From positions 1 to 54,751 of the forward strand of contig CALJIF010000134.1 in NCBI GenBank assembly GCA_937974275.1: a DNA stretch of 54,751 nucleotides, in the 5' to 3' direction. Under the pieces are notes generated by a model. It was not told where the DNA came from and made no database searches. It saw nothing but the letters and a program-made list of their open reading frames with translations. The position numbers were made by a program, and so were the translations under genes. Positions 38,101-44,709 of the stretch are shown here, piece by piece. The stretch's first letter is position 1. Every line of letters starts with the position of its first letter. Source of the DNA: an uncultured Flavobacteriales bacterium. Lineage in GTDB: Bacteria > Bacteroidota > Bacteroidia > Palsa-965.

Positions 38101-38314
38101 ATACCAGGGTGGTTTAGGTTATTACGAAAGCACACGCGACGCTTCAACTAACTTCTTCTTCCATTACCTGCCAAAAGGAACTCATATATTCGAATATCCT
38201 CTGGTGGTGGCGCATGCCGGAAATTTCTCCAATGGAATCACACGCGTGCAATGCATGTATGCTCCTGAATTCTCGGCACATAGTGCGGGAATGCGGGTGC
38301 AGATAAAACGATAA
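32105..38314 (+). CDS. Alpha-2-macroglobulin family protein with thioester motif
   Basis: 2069 residues. N-terminal hydrophobic signal (core ILIVSSVLAIATLLCLSW, cleavage likely after NAQA). Residues ~40-400 are helical. An MG2-type domain (FFTDRAIYRPGQTVYFKG) starts near 612. A charged, low-complexity linker with KKDKANK and DEDEDD lies at ~1210-1285 and could be the bait region. The A2M domain (ETVFFFPDLETDAEGN) starts near 1292. The thioester motif is intact: Cys-1523 and Gln-1526 in YPYECAEQT. An alpha/alpha-toroid TED and a C-terminal beta-sandwich follow. Bacterial A2Ms are thought to trap proteases in the periplasm. The usual partner pbpC (PBP1C) is absent from this neighbourhood. Confidence 0.95.
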   Translation: MRKSASINPRILIVSSVLAIATLLCLSWYKNAQAEPKLSFPKGGTYDQQWQRVDSLANQGLYKSARELSDVIYSKAKAEKNDAQIIKALIHRFKFNAYIEEKSSEKAIYELRAEIKTAPYPAQPVLHSMLAELYWQYYNNNMWLFQNRSQTQNFANDSIATWDLTRLVDETVKHYELSLKLSDSLKRTPLNSLEPVIVKGDNTQYLRPTLFDFLAHRAIDFYNSNTPSISRPAEQFYVDKSEYYSTPRNFTAVPLQTNDTLAFSFYALKHLQALELFHLTDTNKNALVDVSVKRIHFVHGQSIHPDKDTLYGEALSRLAANYPEASFTGEVLCDLADWHVQRGQKYVAGGDEKYRWELKRAIEICDAVNAKYPLSPGRDRAANLKRSLLSVSTQLTLHDQVAPNQSTPALLSWKNTDKVFFRIVKLPETPQERYRYESSEERLKNYLKLSPLQTWKQQLPNEGDLQMHRAEIKIPALPAGQYAIIGSQDSLFRMENNELTYVSYWVSSVGYVHRSLNDGREQYVVYNRESGEALSNIAVQVWIEVYEYNDRGYTLKKDQLLRTDKDGILTLPAVGNYKNYILEFLPKGDHLYSDYGYQYKRYKEENRKTMRTHFFTDRAIYRPGQTVYFKGIIIESDRTSNVLMKNRKTTVAFYDVNYQKVSQLELTSNEFGSFSGSFVAPTSGLTGQMRISNESGTVYFSVEDYKRPKFEVQPVPVKGAYRLNDSVEVKGIATMFAGSPVDGAQVNYRIQRTARFPWWWYCYRGYYPTSAAVEIANGTVTTNDTGGYVVRFKAMADPTVPAESKPIFNYRVTIDVTDITGETHSTVSNIQVGYDALELTVTPPNEWDRQANDSMSVRLTNLSDQPERENVTLTIHRLKKPSRILHPRTWNKPDVFLYTQQEWEKLFPNAPYKFEDDITKREKDAQVYSGTFVTNQNKRFRPADFASWQSGEYVIEATTKDKFGNTIKDVRYFTVYSSSDNAPATHTELSIDLLHETDKSFTPKSSFEPGETAYIKIGSSHKDALVLYEVELENKIISREWIKLNNNYKTFSIPITVDHRKGLGVHAVLFKNGKGTNLDIPIYVPRESKQLDVTYETFRNKMLPGAKEEWKIKIKGPKGEKVAAEVLASMYDASLDEFRGHYWSFWLNEASYGITSWRMQTNNDETSVSWWKYPNVYSNVKTRTYDYLNWFDYHGYDYHHYYRGGMPGMVYDSAPAPEGDVEREEAIPSKKDKANKPAPTTVSGNTTKSAEVSGGARLEDALAEQQAAGKDEDEDDNTISRDEGTQEIKARANLKETVFFFPDLETDAEGNVVLKFTMNEALTKWKFMLFAHTQDLKYAQSSREVITQKELMVMPYTPRFFRENDRVIISGKISNMSEGPLSGNAQLILTDAVSGASLQQLIITNKNVPFECKKGQSAALNWEVNIPIGTGPVNYKMVASAGNFSDGEENVVPVLSNRMMVTETMPVWVREGQNKTFRMEKLINSGSGSKSLTHHRLTFEFTANPAWYAVQALPYMMEYPYECAEQTFNRFYSNTIASHIANSSPKIQNVFNVWGNSQPDAFLSNLEKNQELKNVILEETPWVLDAQNESERKRRVALLFDLNRMSREQERALRKLQQLQVSNGGWTWFPGMPDDRYMTQYIVTGLGKLDHLGVKSIRDDRNTWSMTANAVQYLDNRIREDYEWIMKHDAANKDKNHLSYLAIQYLYARSFFKDVPLSKHNQVAFDYYFDQGKKYWLNQSRYMQGMLALANHRFNNPTTATSIMKSLNETALHHEELGMYWKDVTAGWYWYQHPIETQSLLIEAFDEVSKDKKSVDEMRVWLLKNKQTNDWKTTKATADACYALLLGGTDWLATESDVTIFVGAQQLDPKASGIKEEAGTGYFKTSWTGSDIDPAMGTVKVAKKGPGISWGAMYWQYFEDIDKITAAQTSLNVSKKLFRVKNTSSGDVIEPVTEQLVLKPGDKIRVRIELKTDRQLEYVHMQDMRAGGFEPVNVLSQYKYQGGLGYYESTRDASTNFFFHYLPKGTHIFEYPLVVAHAGNFSNGITRVQCMYAPEFSAHSAGMRVQIKR

Positions 38315-38327
38315 TTACTTTGAGATT

Positions 38328-38363
38328 AAAACGCAGCTTACCACAGTGAGCTGCGTTTTATTT
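38328..38363. terminator. Bidirectional terminator between convergent genes
   Basis: 13-bp stem 38328-38340 / 38347-38359 (AAAACGCAGCTTA, one G-T wobble), T-rich on both sides. It overlaps the stop codon of the minus-strand glycosyltransferase-like gene at 38338. Confidence 0.85.
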
Positions 38364-40212
38364 TAGGTTCGTACGCTTCTATCCGCAAATCATCTACAAA
38401 AATGGTTGTGCCTCCAATGTTCCAGTAATTGATCTTGACTTCATCGGTGGGGTGGAGCATGAACGGAGTAACGAATTCCTGTTCTACATATTGCCAACTG
38501 TTCAGTGAATCCGTTCGAACCGGAATAGTTCGATATGCGTACACTTGCCCGCGCCCACCAACAACACAAAATGTTGCGAGCAATGGCTTATCTTCAGTTG
38601 AACGTGTGAACCATACGCGTGCGGATACTTTAAAACGTATGTGGTCTTTTGTTGTTAACACGTTATAGGGAGAGATGTAATTTCCGACAAACGAAGCCGA
38701 AGAATCGGTAACAGCGCTATACTTTCCATTAAACGCCAAACTATCTACGCTACGGTCATTCGGTGCACGTTTGCTGCTGTCCTCAAACGTAAGTTCGTAC
38801 ACCACTTTACTCACATATTCATCTTGCACTTCAGCGATAGGTGGCAAACCGTTTCGATCTATTTCCAACAACTTTAATTGCTCAGCGCTTGGTTGATCGG
38901 TTTGTAAAAAAACAGACTGCCAGTATTCCTTAGTTACTAATTCCGGATGCATGATGCCTGTCTTTAATTGCCACATAAAAAATTGATTATATAGCAACAC
39001 AACGGATATCACTGCGAGTGATGGCCACTTCCATTTACTATTGTTCATTCGGACAATTACAAATCCGAAAGGCAGCGCCATCAAACCGTACGATTGTATA
39101 AAAGGCCGTTGGCCGCAACTTCCTGCATACCACCAGCATTCCCAACTTGTAATAAACCACAAGTTGAAAACGAAAAATACGATTACGGCAATCCACATAC
39201 TACGTTGTGCTTTTCGCAAGAATAAAATGCCGGCTACAAACAAAATCGTTATCGGTGTGTACAACAACCAACCTTTCTTAAAACTGAACAGTGCTTGTAA
39301 TGTGAATGGATGAAAGAAATCAAACCCCTCTGTATGGTTATAACTCATCCAATTGCCTGATGTAAATTTCCAATACAACAATTGAATACTGCCCACAGCA
39401 ACGGCTCCAACAATCAACATAATGGTACTTGGCCACAGTTGAAAGAATGAAGCAATCCGCTCACGAAAGGTATTGAACGAATACACCTCCCACAACAGCG
39501 GAATCAACACCCAAACGATTTCCGATGGACGCGTGATCACTCCAAGTCCTAACATCACTCCTAATAACAGTGAAATTCGCCATGTGCGTGTCACAATCCA
39601 TTGACGTGTTAATAGTATAATACCAACATTAAGCGCGAATAAATGAATATGGGGCATGGTACAATCATACGTAGCATACCAGTATAAATTGGTGCCGAAA
39701 AAAACCAAGAACAGCACTAACGCCGTTATACCCTCAGAGAAGTAGTGTAACAATAAGCGTCGTAGCAAATACATCCCAAGTATGCCATAAAACAAACCGC
39801 TAAAGATGATCGCCCATTGGTACGGAGGAGATAAGCCATCCGCAGGCGCAAGTCCTGTGCTTGCAAGTACATGTGCTGTCAGGAAAAAAGGAAGATTGAA
39901 TATCGCCGCGCCCGTCGGATAAACATTCACGAGTTTCCCGTCAACACCTTCCCAGGTTTGATAGCTCGGTCGTCCTTGCTGATAAGTAGAGTTGAATGTA
40001 TTATACCACGATCGATCCTGTATTCCTATATCGTTGTATATGAACGTAGCCGGCAAATACAAATAGTATCCGTAAATATCCCAAGAAATGGCGTACGAAT
40101 CACGAATGAATGGCTCAACCTGGCGCACCTGACGAACCTTAACGAAAACTATCGTTATCGCAATAAACAGAAATACCCACCACGACAATTTGTTTCGCAG
40201 CGCGTTCATCAT
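38338..40212 (-). CDS. Polytopic GT-C-type glycosyltransferase-like membrane protein
   Basis: 624 residues. An N-terminal half with about ten membrane spans (e.g. WWVFLFIAITIVFV, ITALVLFLVFFGTNLYW, PSTIMLIVGAVAVGSI) resembles the GT39/PMT superfamily that uses lipid-linked sugars. Acidic residues in the first periplasmic loop (RDSYAISWDIYGYYLY) could be catalytic. The last ~150 residues form a predicted beta-sandwich (IRFKVSARVWFTRS, VKINYWNIGGTTIFVDDLRIEAY) like a carbohydrate-binding domain. The gene overlaps the one upstream by ATGA, the last of a three-gene membrane operon. Protein or lipid glycosylation is likely; the acceptor is unknown. Confidence 0.75.
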   Translation of the reverse strand: MMNALRNKLSWWVFLFIAITIVFVKVRQVRQVEPFIRDSYAISWDIYGYYLYLPATFIYNDIGIQDRSWYNTFNSTYQQGRPSYQTWEGVDGKLVNVYPTGAAIFNLPFFLTAHVLASTGLAPADGLSPPYQWAIIFSGLFYGILGMYLLRRLLLHYFSEGITALVLFLVFFGTNLYWYATYDCTMPHIHLFALNVGIILLTRQWIVTRTWRISLLLGVMLGLGVITRPSEIVWVLIPLLWEVYSFNTFRERIASFFQLWPSTIMLIVGAVAVGSIQLLYWKFTSGNWMSYNHTEGFDFFHPFTLQALFSFKKGWLLYTPITILFVAGILFLRKAQRSMWIAVIVFFVFNLWFITSWECWWYAGSCGQRPFIQSYGLMALPFGFVIVRMNNSKWKWPSLAVISVVLLYNQFFMWQLKTGIMHPELVTKEYWQSVFLQTDQPSAEQLKLLEIDRNGLPPIAEVQDEYVSKVVYELTFEDSSKRAPNDRSVDSLAFNGKYSAVTDSSASFVGNYISPYNVLTTKDHIRFKVSARVWFTRSTEDKPLLATFCVVGGRGQVYAYRTIPVRTDSLNSWQYVEQEFVTPFMLHPTDEVKINYWNIGGTTIFVDDLRIEAYEPKIKRSSLW

Positions 40213-40892
40213 GCGTTTGGATTTAAAGTAGCGAAATGGGCATCACTCGTCATGCGCACACCGTTCCCGATCAGAATAATGCTGGACACAATCAACATGT
40301 GCGCGATGTCATTATAATTGAACCACATGGAGAAAGATAGCTTAAAAGTATGCACGACTGCTGTTAACGCAGAAACCAATATTCCTGCAGCAATCCAGGT
40401 TTTACCTCTTTCGCCGCGAAGACCTTGCAGCCCATACGCAATCATTATCGGAAGCAAGCCTAAAGCAACATGAAGCTTTGCAATTTCATACGATTGTATA
40501 AGCAACATACCAACCACAAAAAAAACAAACTGAATCGCGGTTAAGACCAACAATCCCTGTCTCCACCGTTGCGATACATTAGAAAACACCGCAACTTGCG
40601 CCATGCTAATACCTATACCTTGAACGATGCACATAATTAACCATACAATGAGGTGTTGATAATCGTTGGTGTAATATGAAAAACCATGAACGATGACACC
40701 GATTAATGATGCACTTCCGATACCTAATGCAAATCGCCCCCAAAATCGGGAATGCAAATAACTGCCGGAATGTTTTTGTAAATGTCGAAACCACCACAAG
40801 GCGGTTGCAAAAATTAAAACATTGGTTAATGCTGTTACCGGATCACGAACGATTACGCCCGCTACATCTATCTCAGTGCTGTATTTGATCAT
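40209..40892 (-). CDS. Seven-helix membrane protein, DUF6962-like
   Basis: 227 residues from ATG 40892 (MIKYSTEIDV); the longer reading from 40913 runs further into the symporter gene. Seven or so hydrophobic helices are visible, e.g. ALTNVLIFATALWWF, FALGIGSASLIGVIVHGFSYY, GLLVLTAIQFVFFVVGMLLI and IAHMLIVSSIILIGNGVRM. The helix spacing and the HGF/HTF/DIAH histidine pattern recall DUF6962, a family of unknown function. The start overlaps the symporter stop by 20 bases and the stop overlaps the next start (ATGA), so the three genes are translationally coupled. Confidence 0.75.
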   Translation of the reverse strand: MIKYSTEIDVAGVIVRDPVTALTNVLIFATALWWFRHLQKHSGSYLHSRFWGRFALGIGSASLIGVIVHGFSYYTNDYQHLIVWLIMCIVQGIGISMAQVAVFSNVSQRWRQGLLVLTAIQFVFFVVGMLLIQSYEIAKLHVALGLLPIMIAYGLQGLRGERGKTWIAAGILVSALTAVVHTFKLSFSMWFNYNDIAHMLIVSSIILIGNGVRMTSDAHFATLNPNA

Positions 40893-42261
40893 TGCCGCGT
40901 GGCAAAAGTACATAAAACATCCCTAGCGTTAACGCCGACACCGTTAACCCCACAAGCATCGGAGGAATTGCGAACTCCATCCATGATCCTATCATCCAAA
41001 CCACAAAACCGGTTATCATACTCCAAATTGCTCCGGTCTCGTTTTTATACTTTAAAAACAATCCTGCACACAACGGCACAAACAACGAAACCAAACTAAT
41101 TTCTGAGGCTTGACGAACCAGCGCGAATACACTGCTTCCATCTAACGCAAGTAAAAGTGATGACAATGACAATACGATCACACTCACTCGTGTCACGAAC
41201 AATGCATTCACCTTTTTGTTCCTACGCTCCATCATCGGCTGAATGATATTCTCACTAAGGATAACAGCAGGCGCAAGCAAAGCTCCACTGGCGGTACTCA
41301 TCACCGCAGACAACAGCGCCCCGAAAAATAAAACCTGTATCCAAGGTGAAAGATGGTGAACAATATACAACGGCAGCGTTTGTTCTCCCTGTAAAACATC
41401 TCCGCCCGACTTCAGCGCACACCACACAACATAAAGAGGAATCATTGCGACAGTTAAATACATCGCACCGCCCATAATCGAAGAGCGCACGGCTGCTTTC
41501 TCACTTTTCGCAGACATCACACGTTGAAATACATCTTGCTGCGGTATCGAACCTAACCCTATGGTCATCCATGCAGCAATGTAGCTTAGCCACGCTTCCC
41601 AACTTTTGTGCGGAGTATATGTACTGAACTGTTCCGGCAAATTATTGGTCACTTCATTCCATCCTCCGGCTTGATTAGTTGCAGCGATAGCAACAACAAT
41701 TAAACCGACAACAATAACAATCGTTTGTACAAAATCGGTAACAGACACCGACCACATTCCTCCACTCACTGTATATATCGTTACGATCATCGTACAAATA
41801 ATCAATGCAGGAAAAAAAGCCAGTGCAGGAAATATTGTGGTCAATACGATAGCCATGGCAACCAACTGAGCAGCAACCCAGCCTAAATAGGAAATGACCA
41901 AAAATATTCCGCTGATGAGCTCTGCGCGTTTCCCGAATGTGTTTCTATAAAAATCACCAAACGTTAATAGATTCATGCGATAGAGTGGTCGCGCAAAAAA
42001 CAAACCCACCAAAAACAAACACAACGCTGCACCGAACGGATCTTCCGCCACGCCTACCCAACCTTCTTCAAGAAACACTGCTGTTGATCCTAAAATGGTT
42101 TCTGAACCAAACCATGTTGCAAACACTAAGGTTACCGACATATACATCGGCAATCGTTTTCCGGCTAACACAAAATCTTCCTCACTGCGCACTTTGCGTG
42201 CCGCACACAATCCGATGAGCACCGAAAGCAAAAGATAAACGATGATAAATGCGCCGATCAC
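40873..42261 (-). CDS. Sodium:solute symporter (SSS/SLC5 family)
   Basis: 462 residues with about 13 membrane helices. Family signatures are YFVLAGKRLP-like EDFVLAGKRLPMYMSV near the N-terminus, ATWFGSETILGST in the first substrate helix, SGGMWSVSVTDFVQTI in the middle, and SAVMSTASGALLAPAVILSENI (a Na+-site helix). Members couple sodium import to uptake of sugars, amino acids or organic acids across the inner membrane; the substrate here cannot be told. It is the first gene of the minus-strand membrane operon, just 46 bases from the divergent rRNA methyltransferase gene. Confidence 0.93.
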   Translation of the reverse strand: MIGAFIIVYLLLSVLIGLCAARKVRSEEDFVLAGKRLPMYMSVTLVFATWFGSETILGSTAVFLEEGWVGVAEDPFGAALCLFLVGLFFARPLYRMNLLTFGDFYRNTFGKRAELISGIFLVISYLGWVAAQLVAMAIVLTTIFPALAFFPALIICTMIVTIYTVSGGMWSVSVTDFVQTIVIVVGLIVVAIAATNQAGGWNEVTNNLPEQFSTYTPHKSWEAWLSYIAAWMTIGLGSIPQQDVFQRVMSAKSEKAAVRSSIMGGAMYLTVAMIPLYVVWCALKSGGDVLQGEQTLPLYIVHHLSPWIQVLFFGALLSAVMSTASGALLAPAVILSENIIQPMMERRNKKVNALFVTRVSVIVLSLSSLLLALDGSSVFALVRQASEISLVSLFVPLCAGLFLKYKNETGAIWSMITGFVVWMIGSWMEFAIPPMLVGLTVSALTLGMFYVLLPRGNDQIQH

Positions 42262-42307
42262 GATTTAAAAATACTCAAGTAATGACATACGCCGTTACCT
42301 TTACTGC

Positions 42308-43513
42308 ATGAAGGAAGAAAAAGACACGTTAACCCTGATTCATGAAACGTTCCAATCATTTTTGGCATCGGGTCATGCAGACCAGGCCATACACCATACG
42401 TTTCGCTCTAACCGCTTAACTGATGACAGAGAACGCGGAGAAATTGTACACACTATTAAAGGATTGATTCGCTGGTGGCGACCGCTGTCCGAAGCGACGC
42501 GCATTGAAAATCCGCAAAGCAAATACGATACGCGATTACTCGTAAACGCATTGCAATATTGGGAACAACTACCTAATCCCAAAGTGAAAATCAAACACGA
42601 GCAAACGGCGGATCGTTTACGTCGTTATCATGCATTACCTAAAATGCAAGCCGGGATGCCCGACTGGATGTACGATAAAGGGAACGAACAATATGGCGAA
42701 CGATGGCAAACCATAGCGGAATCGCTGAACGAAGATGCGCCACACGACATTCGTATTAATACGCTGTTGTGTAAAAGCGAAAACGATTTACTCGCTTCAT
42801 TAGAATCAGAGGGTGTTCAGGCTTCACCAATTGAAGACTTGCCCGGCGGATATGAAATCGTTCACGGATATGAACGCTTATTCCGCACCTCTGCATCGCG
42901 TGCCGGTTGGTTCGAAATGCAGGATCGTTCATCGCAACTGGTTGCTCATCTGTTGCAAGTGAAATCCGGAATGAAAATCATTGATGCATGTGCAGGAAAC
43001 GGAGGCAAATCTCTTCACCTGGCATCGCTAATGAGAAACAAAGGAAAGATAGTTGCGCTGGACAATGACGAGAAGAAATTGCTGAACCTGAAAAAACGTG
43101 CGGCGAAAAACAACGTAGACATTGTGGAAGTATATCCGGCCAACACAGGCAACATGGAACAACTGAAAGGCTACGCCGATCGTTTATTGCTTGATGTTCC
43201 GTGCAGCGGTAGCGGTGTGATTCGTCGTAATCCGGAATTGAAATGGAATACATCACCTTCCGAACTGGAAAAATTGAAAAGCATTCAACGCAACATCATG
43301 GATCGTTATGCTGCAATGTTGAATGAGAAAGGCATTATGATGTATGTAACGTGCAGCATTTTCAAAGATGAAAACGAAGAGCAAGTAGCTCACTTTTTGA
43401 AAACTCACCCCGATTGGGAGTTGCTTTCGGAAAAAATGATTGATCCATCCGATAAATTTTCGGGGGATGGTTTCTACATCGCAACACTTCAAAAACGTAA
43501 ATCCGCGAATTAA
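42308..43513 (+). CDS. RsmB/RsmF-like rRNA (cytosine-C5) methyltransferase
   Basis: 401 residues. An N-terminal helical NusB-like/RNA-binding region (1-150) is followed by a Rossmann methyltransferase domain with the SAM motif DACAGNGGKSLHLA at ~225. The two catalytic cysteines of m5C methyltransferases are Cys-299 in DVPCSGSG and Cys-349 in YVTCSIF. It methylates a cytosine in rRNA, probably 16S. In Bacteroidota, the RsmB-like single-domain form is common; the exact base is uncertain. It has its own short promoter region facing the symporter operon. Confidence 0.9.
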   Translation: MKEEKDTLTLIHETFQSFLASGHADQAIHHTFRSNRLTDDRERGEIVHTIKGLIRWWRPLSEATRIENPQSKYDTRLLVNALQYWEQLPNPKVKIKHEQTADRLRRYHALPKMQAGMPDWMYDKGNEQYGERWQTIAESLNEDAPHDIRINTLLCKSENDLLASLESEGVQASPIEDLPGGYEIVHGYERLFRTSASRAGWFEMQDRSSQLVAHLLQVKSGMKIIDACAGNGGKSLHLASLMRNKGKIVALDNDEKKLLNLKKRAAKNNVDIVEVYPANTGNMEQLKGYADRLLLDVPCSGSGVIRRNPELKWNTSPSELEKLKSIQRNIMDRYAAMLNEKGIMMYVTCSIFKDENEEQVAHFLKTHPDWELLSEKMIDPSDKFSGDGFYIATLQKRKSAN

Positions 43514-43785
43514 TTTTTGTACGCGCACACAAATTTTTTCTTCGCGTATATTTTTTTGATGCGCTGAAACATTGATGAATAAAGGCGTGTGTCGATTCAA
43601 TATTTTTTCTCTTACGAAACGCAACTTCAACATCACGTAAAAACATGCAACGAAAAAATTCATCGAAAAAATTAAACCGCCCTTATTAACAAAATTGTGT
43701 TGATAAAAACGATGTTGATAATTTTTTATGTGAATAAATTTTTTTGTTACTTCGTCTACAAATCAATTTCTAAAAACCAATAACC
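43514..43785. other. AT-rich gene-free stretch before the H1-like gene
   Basis: 272 bases, strongly A/T-rich with many T- and A-runs. TGTTGATAA occurs twice within 30 bases near 43697 and 43711. No gene or clean promoter box is seen. Confidence 0.4.
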
Positions 43786-43980
43786 ATGGCGAAGAAAGCA
43801 ACCGCAAAAAAAGCAGCTCCGAAGAAAGCTGCTAAGAAAGCAGCTCCAAAGAAGGCTGCTAAGAAAGCTGCTAAAAAAGCAACTGCTAAGAAAGCTGCTC
43901 CTAAGAAAGCTGCTAAGAAAGCAACTGCTAAGAAAGCTGCTCCTAAGAAAGCTGCTAAGAAAGCTGCTAAGAAGAAGTAA
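43786..43980 (+). CDS. Histone H1-like lysine/alanine-rich DNA-binding protein
   Basis: 64 residues made almost only of Lys and Ala with Pro and Thr: repeated KKAA, KKAAP and ATAKK units, no hydrophobic core. The frame is built of 14-residue units (ATAKKAAPKKAAKK), two identical at the DNA level. It resembles the Hc1/H1-C-tail-like proteins found in many Bacteroidota and Chlamydiae that coat DNA non-specifically. The highly basic composition gives a natively unfolded polycation. It is monocistronic with a strong terminator, consistent with high expression. Confidence 0.92.
   Translation: MAKKATAKKAAPKKAAKKAAPKKAAKKAAKKATAKKAAPKKAAKKATAKKAAPKKAAKKAAKKK
43879..43962 (+). repeat. Two identical 42-bp tandem repeats in the H1-like gene
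   Basis: Bases 43879-43920 and 43921-43962 are identical copies encoding ATAKKAAPKKAAKK. A diverged third copy is at 43798-43839. Confidence 0.95.
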
Positions 43981-44002
43981 TTCTTCTGAACTTCTTAGAA
44001 AG

Positions 44003-44024
44003 AGCCTCCTCCCGGAGGCTTTTT
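44003..44024 (+). terminator. Terminator of the H1-like gene
   Basis: Perfect 7-bp G/C-rich stem AGCCTCC / GGAGGCT (44003-44009, 44014-44020), TCCC loop, then TTTT. Confidence 0.9.
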
Positions 44025-44069
44025 CGTTTTATACACATCTGCATTCCAACTCATCAATTTTTGAAATCG

Positions 44070-44077
44070 TATATTTG
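44070..44077 (+). promoter_or_regulatory. Probable promoter (-7 box) of the lipoprotein gene
   Basis: TATATTTG, a perfect TAnnTTTG match, 25 bases before ATG 44103. No clear -33 element. Confidence 0.55.
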
Positions 44078-44102
44078 ATCGTCTAACACTAATAACACTC
44101 TC

Positions 44103-44639
44103 ATGAAAAAATTATTCCTGATCGCAGCTTGTGCGTTACCATTATTGTGGACTGCTTGCTCCGGTGACACTCCTGCAGAAAAAGAAGATGTAGTACCACA
44201 AGGTATGCGCGCCGTTGATTTGAAACCAATGGGCTTCACCGTTAAGATAAATGTTCCCGATTCAAGCATCGGTGTGCTGGATACGATGAATACTCCTGCG
44301 GGTGTTCAGATTCGCGTGGGCAACAAATACGACGTGCTCGTAAATACTGCAGGTGCAGAAGAACAAGACCTGGCTAAACAACAAGAAATTATTAAAGCTT
44401 CTGTTGACGTTGGAGAAACCAACTTCCTCGTTAGCGATTCAACAACATTAGTTTGGGAAACTAAATTCGGTGATCTCGCACAGTATCATTTCTTCCATCT
44501 CTTGAAGCGCGGAAGCGATGCTTACTATGTACGTGACAACAATACCAATCCGGAAAATCAATTCAAGAAAGAAGAAATTGATAAGATGGTGGAGTCGGCT
44601 AAATCGTTGCGGTTAGTTGCTGCTCCAAAAGCAGAATAA
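44103..44639 (+). CDS. Small predicted lipoprotein of unknown function
   Basis: 178 residues. The signal peptide (MKKLFLIAACALPLLWTAC) ends in a lipobox-like WTAC with Cys-19 as the lipid site, followed by Ser-Gly-Asp, so probably sorted to the outer or inner membrane. The mature part is a compact alpha/beta domain (MGFTVKINVPDSSIGVLD, VGNKYDVLVNTAG, TTLVWETKFGDLAQYHFFHLL). No family is recognised. It has its own promoter and a strong terminator. Confidence 0.8.
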   Translation: MKKLFLIAACALPLLWTACSGDTPAEKEDVVPQGMRAVDLKPMGFTVKINVPDSSIGVLDTMNTPAGVQIRVGNKYDVLVNTAGAEEQDLAKQQEIIKASVDVGETNFLVSDSTTLVWETKFGDLAQYHFFHLLKRGSDAYYVRDNNTNPENQFKKEEIDKMVESAKSLRLVAAPKAE

Positions 44640-44657
44640 TCAAAAGTACATAAACAC

Positions 44658-44690
44658 AAAAGAGGCGATTCATAATGAATCGCCTCTTTT
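44658..44690. terminator. Bidirectional terminator
   Basis: Perfect 15-bp stem AAAAGAGGCGATTCA (44658-44672) / TGAATCGCCTCTTTT (44676-44690). It serves the lipoprotein gene and the convergent typA gene. Confidence 0.92.
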
Positions 44691-44709
44691 ATTATACAAC
44701 AGTTGCAAC

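Noticed and set aside
42262..42307. TATTTTTA and TACCTTTA as promoters of the symporter operon and rRNA methyltransferase
   Set aside because: Each misses the final G of TAnnTTTG and no -33 box is evident; too weak to list as features.
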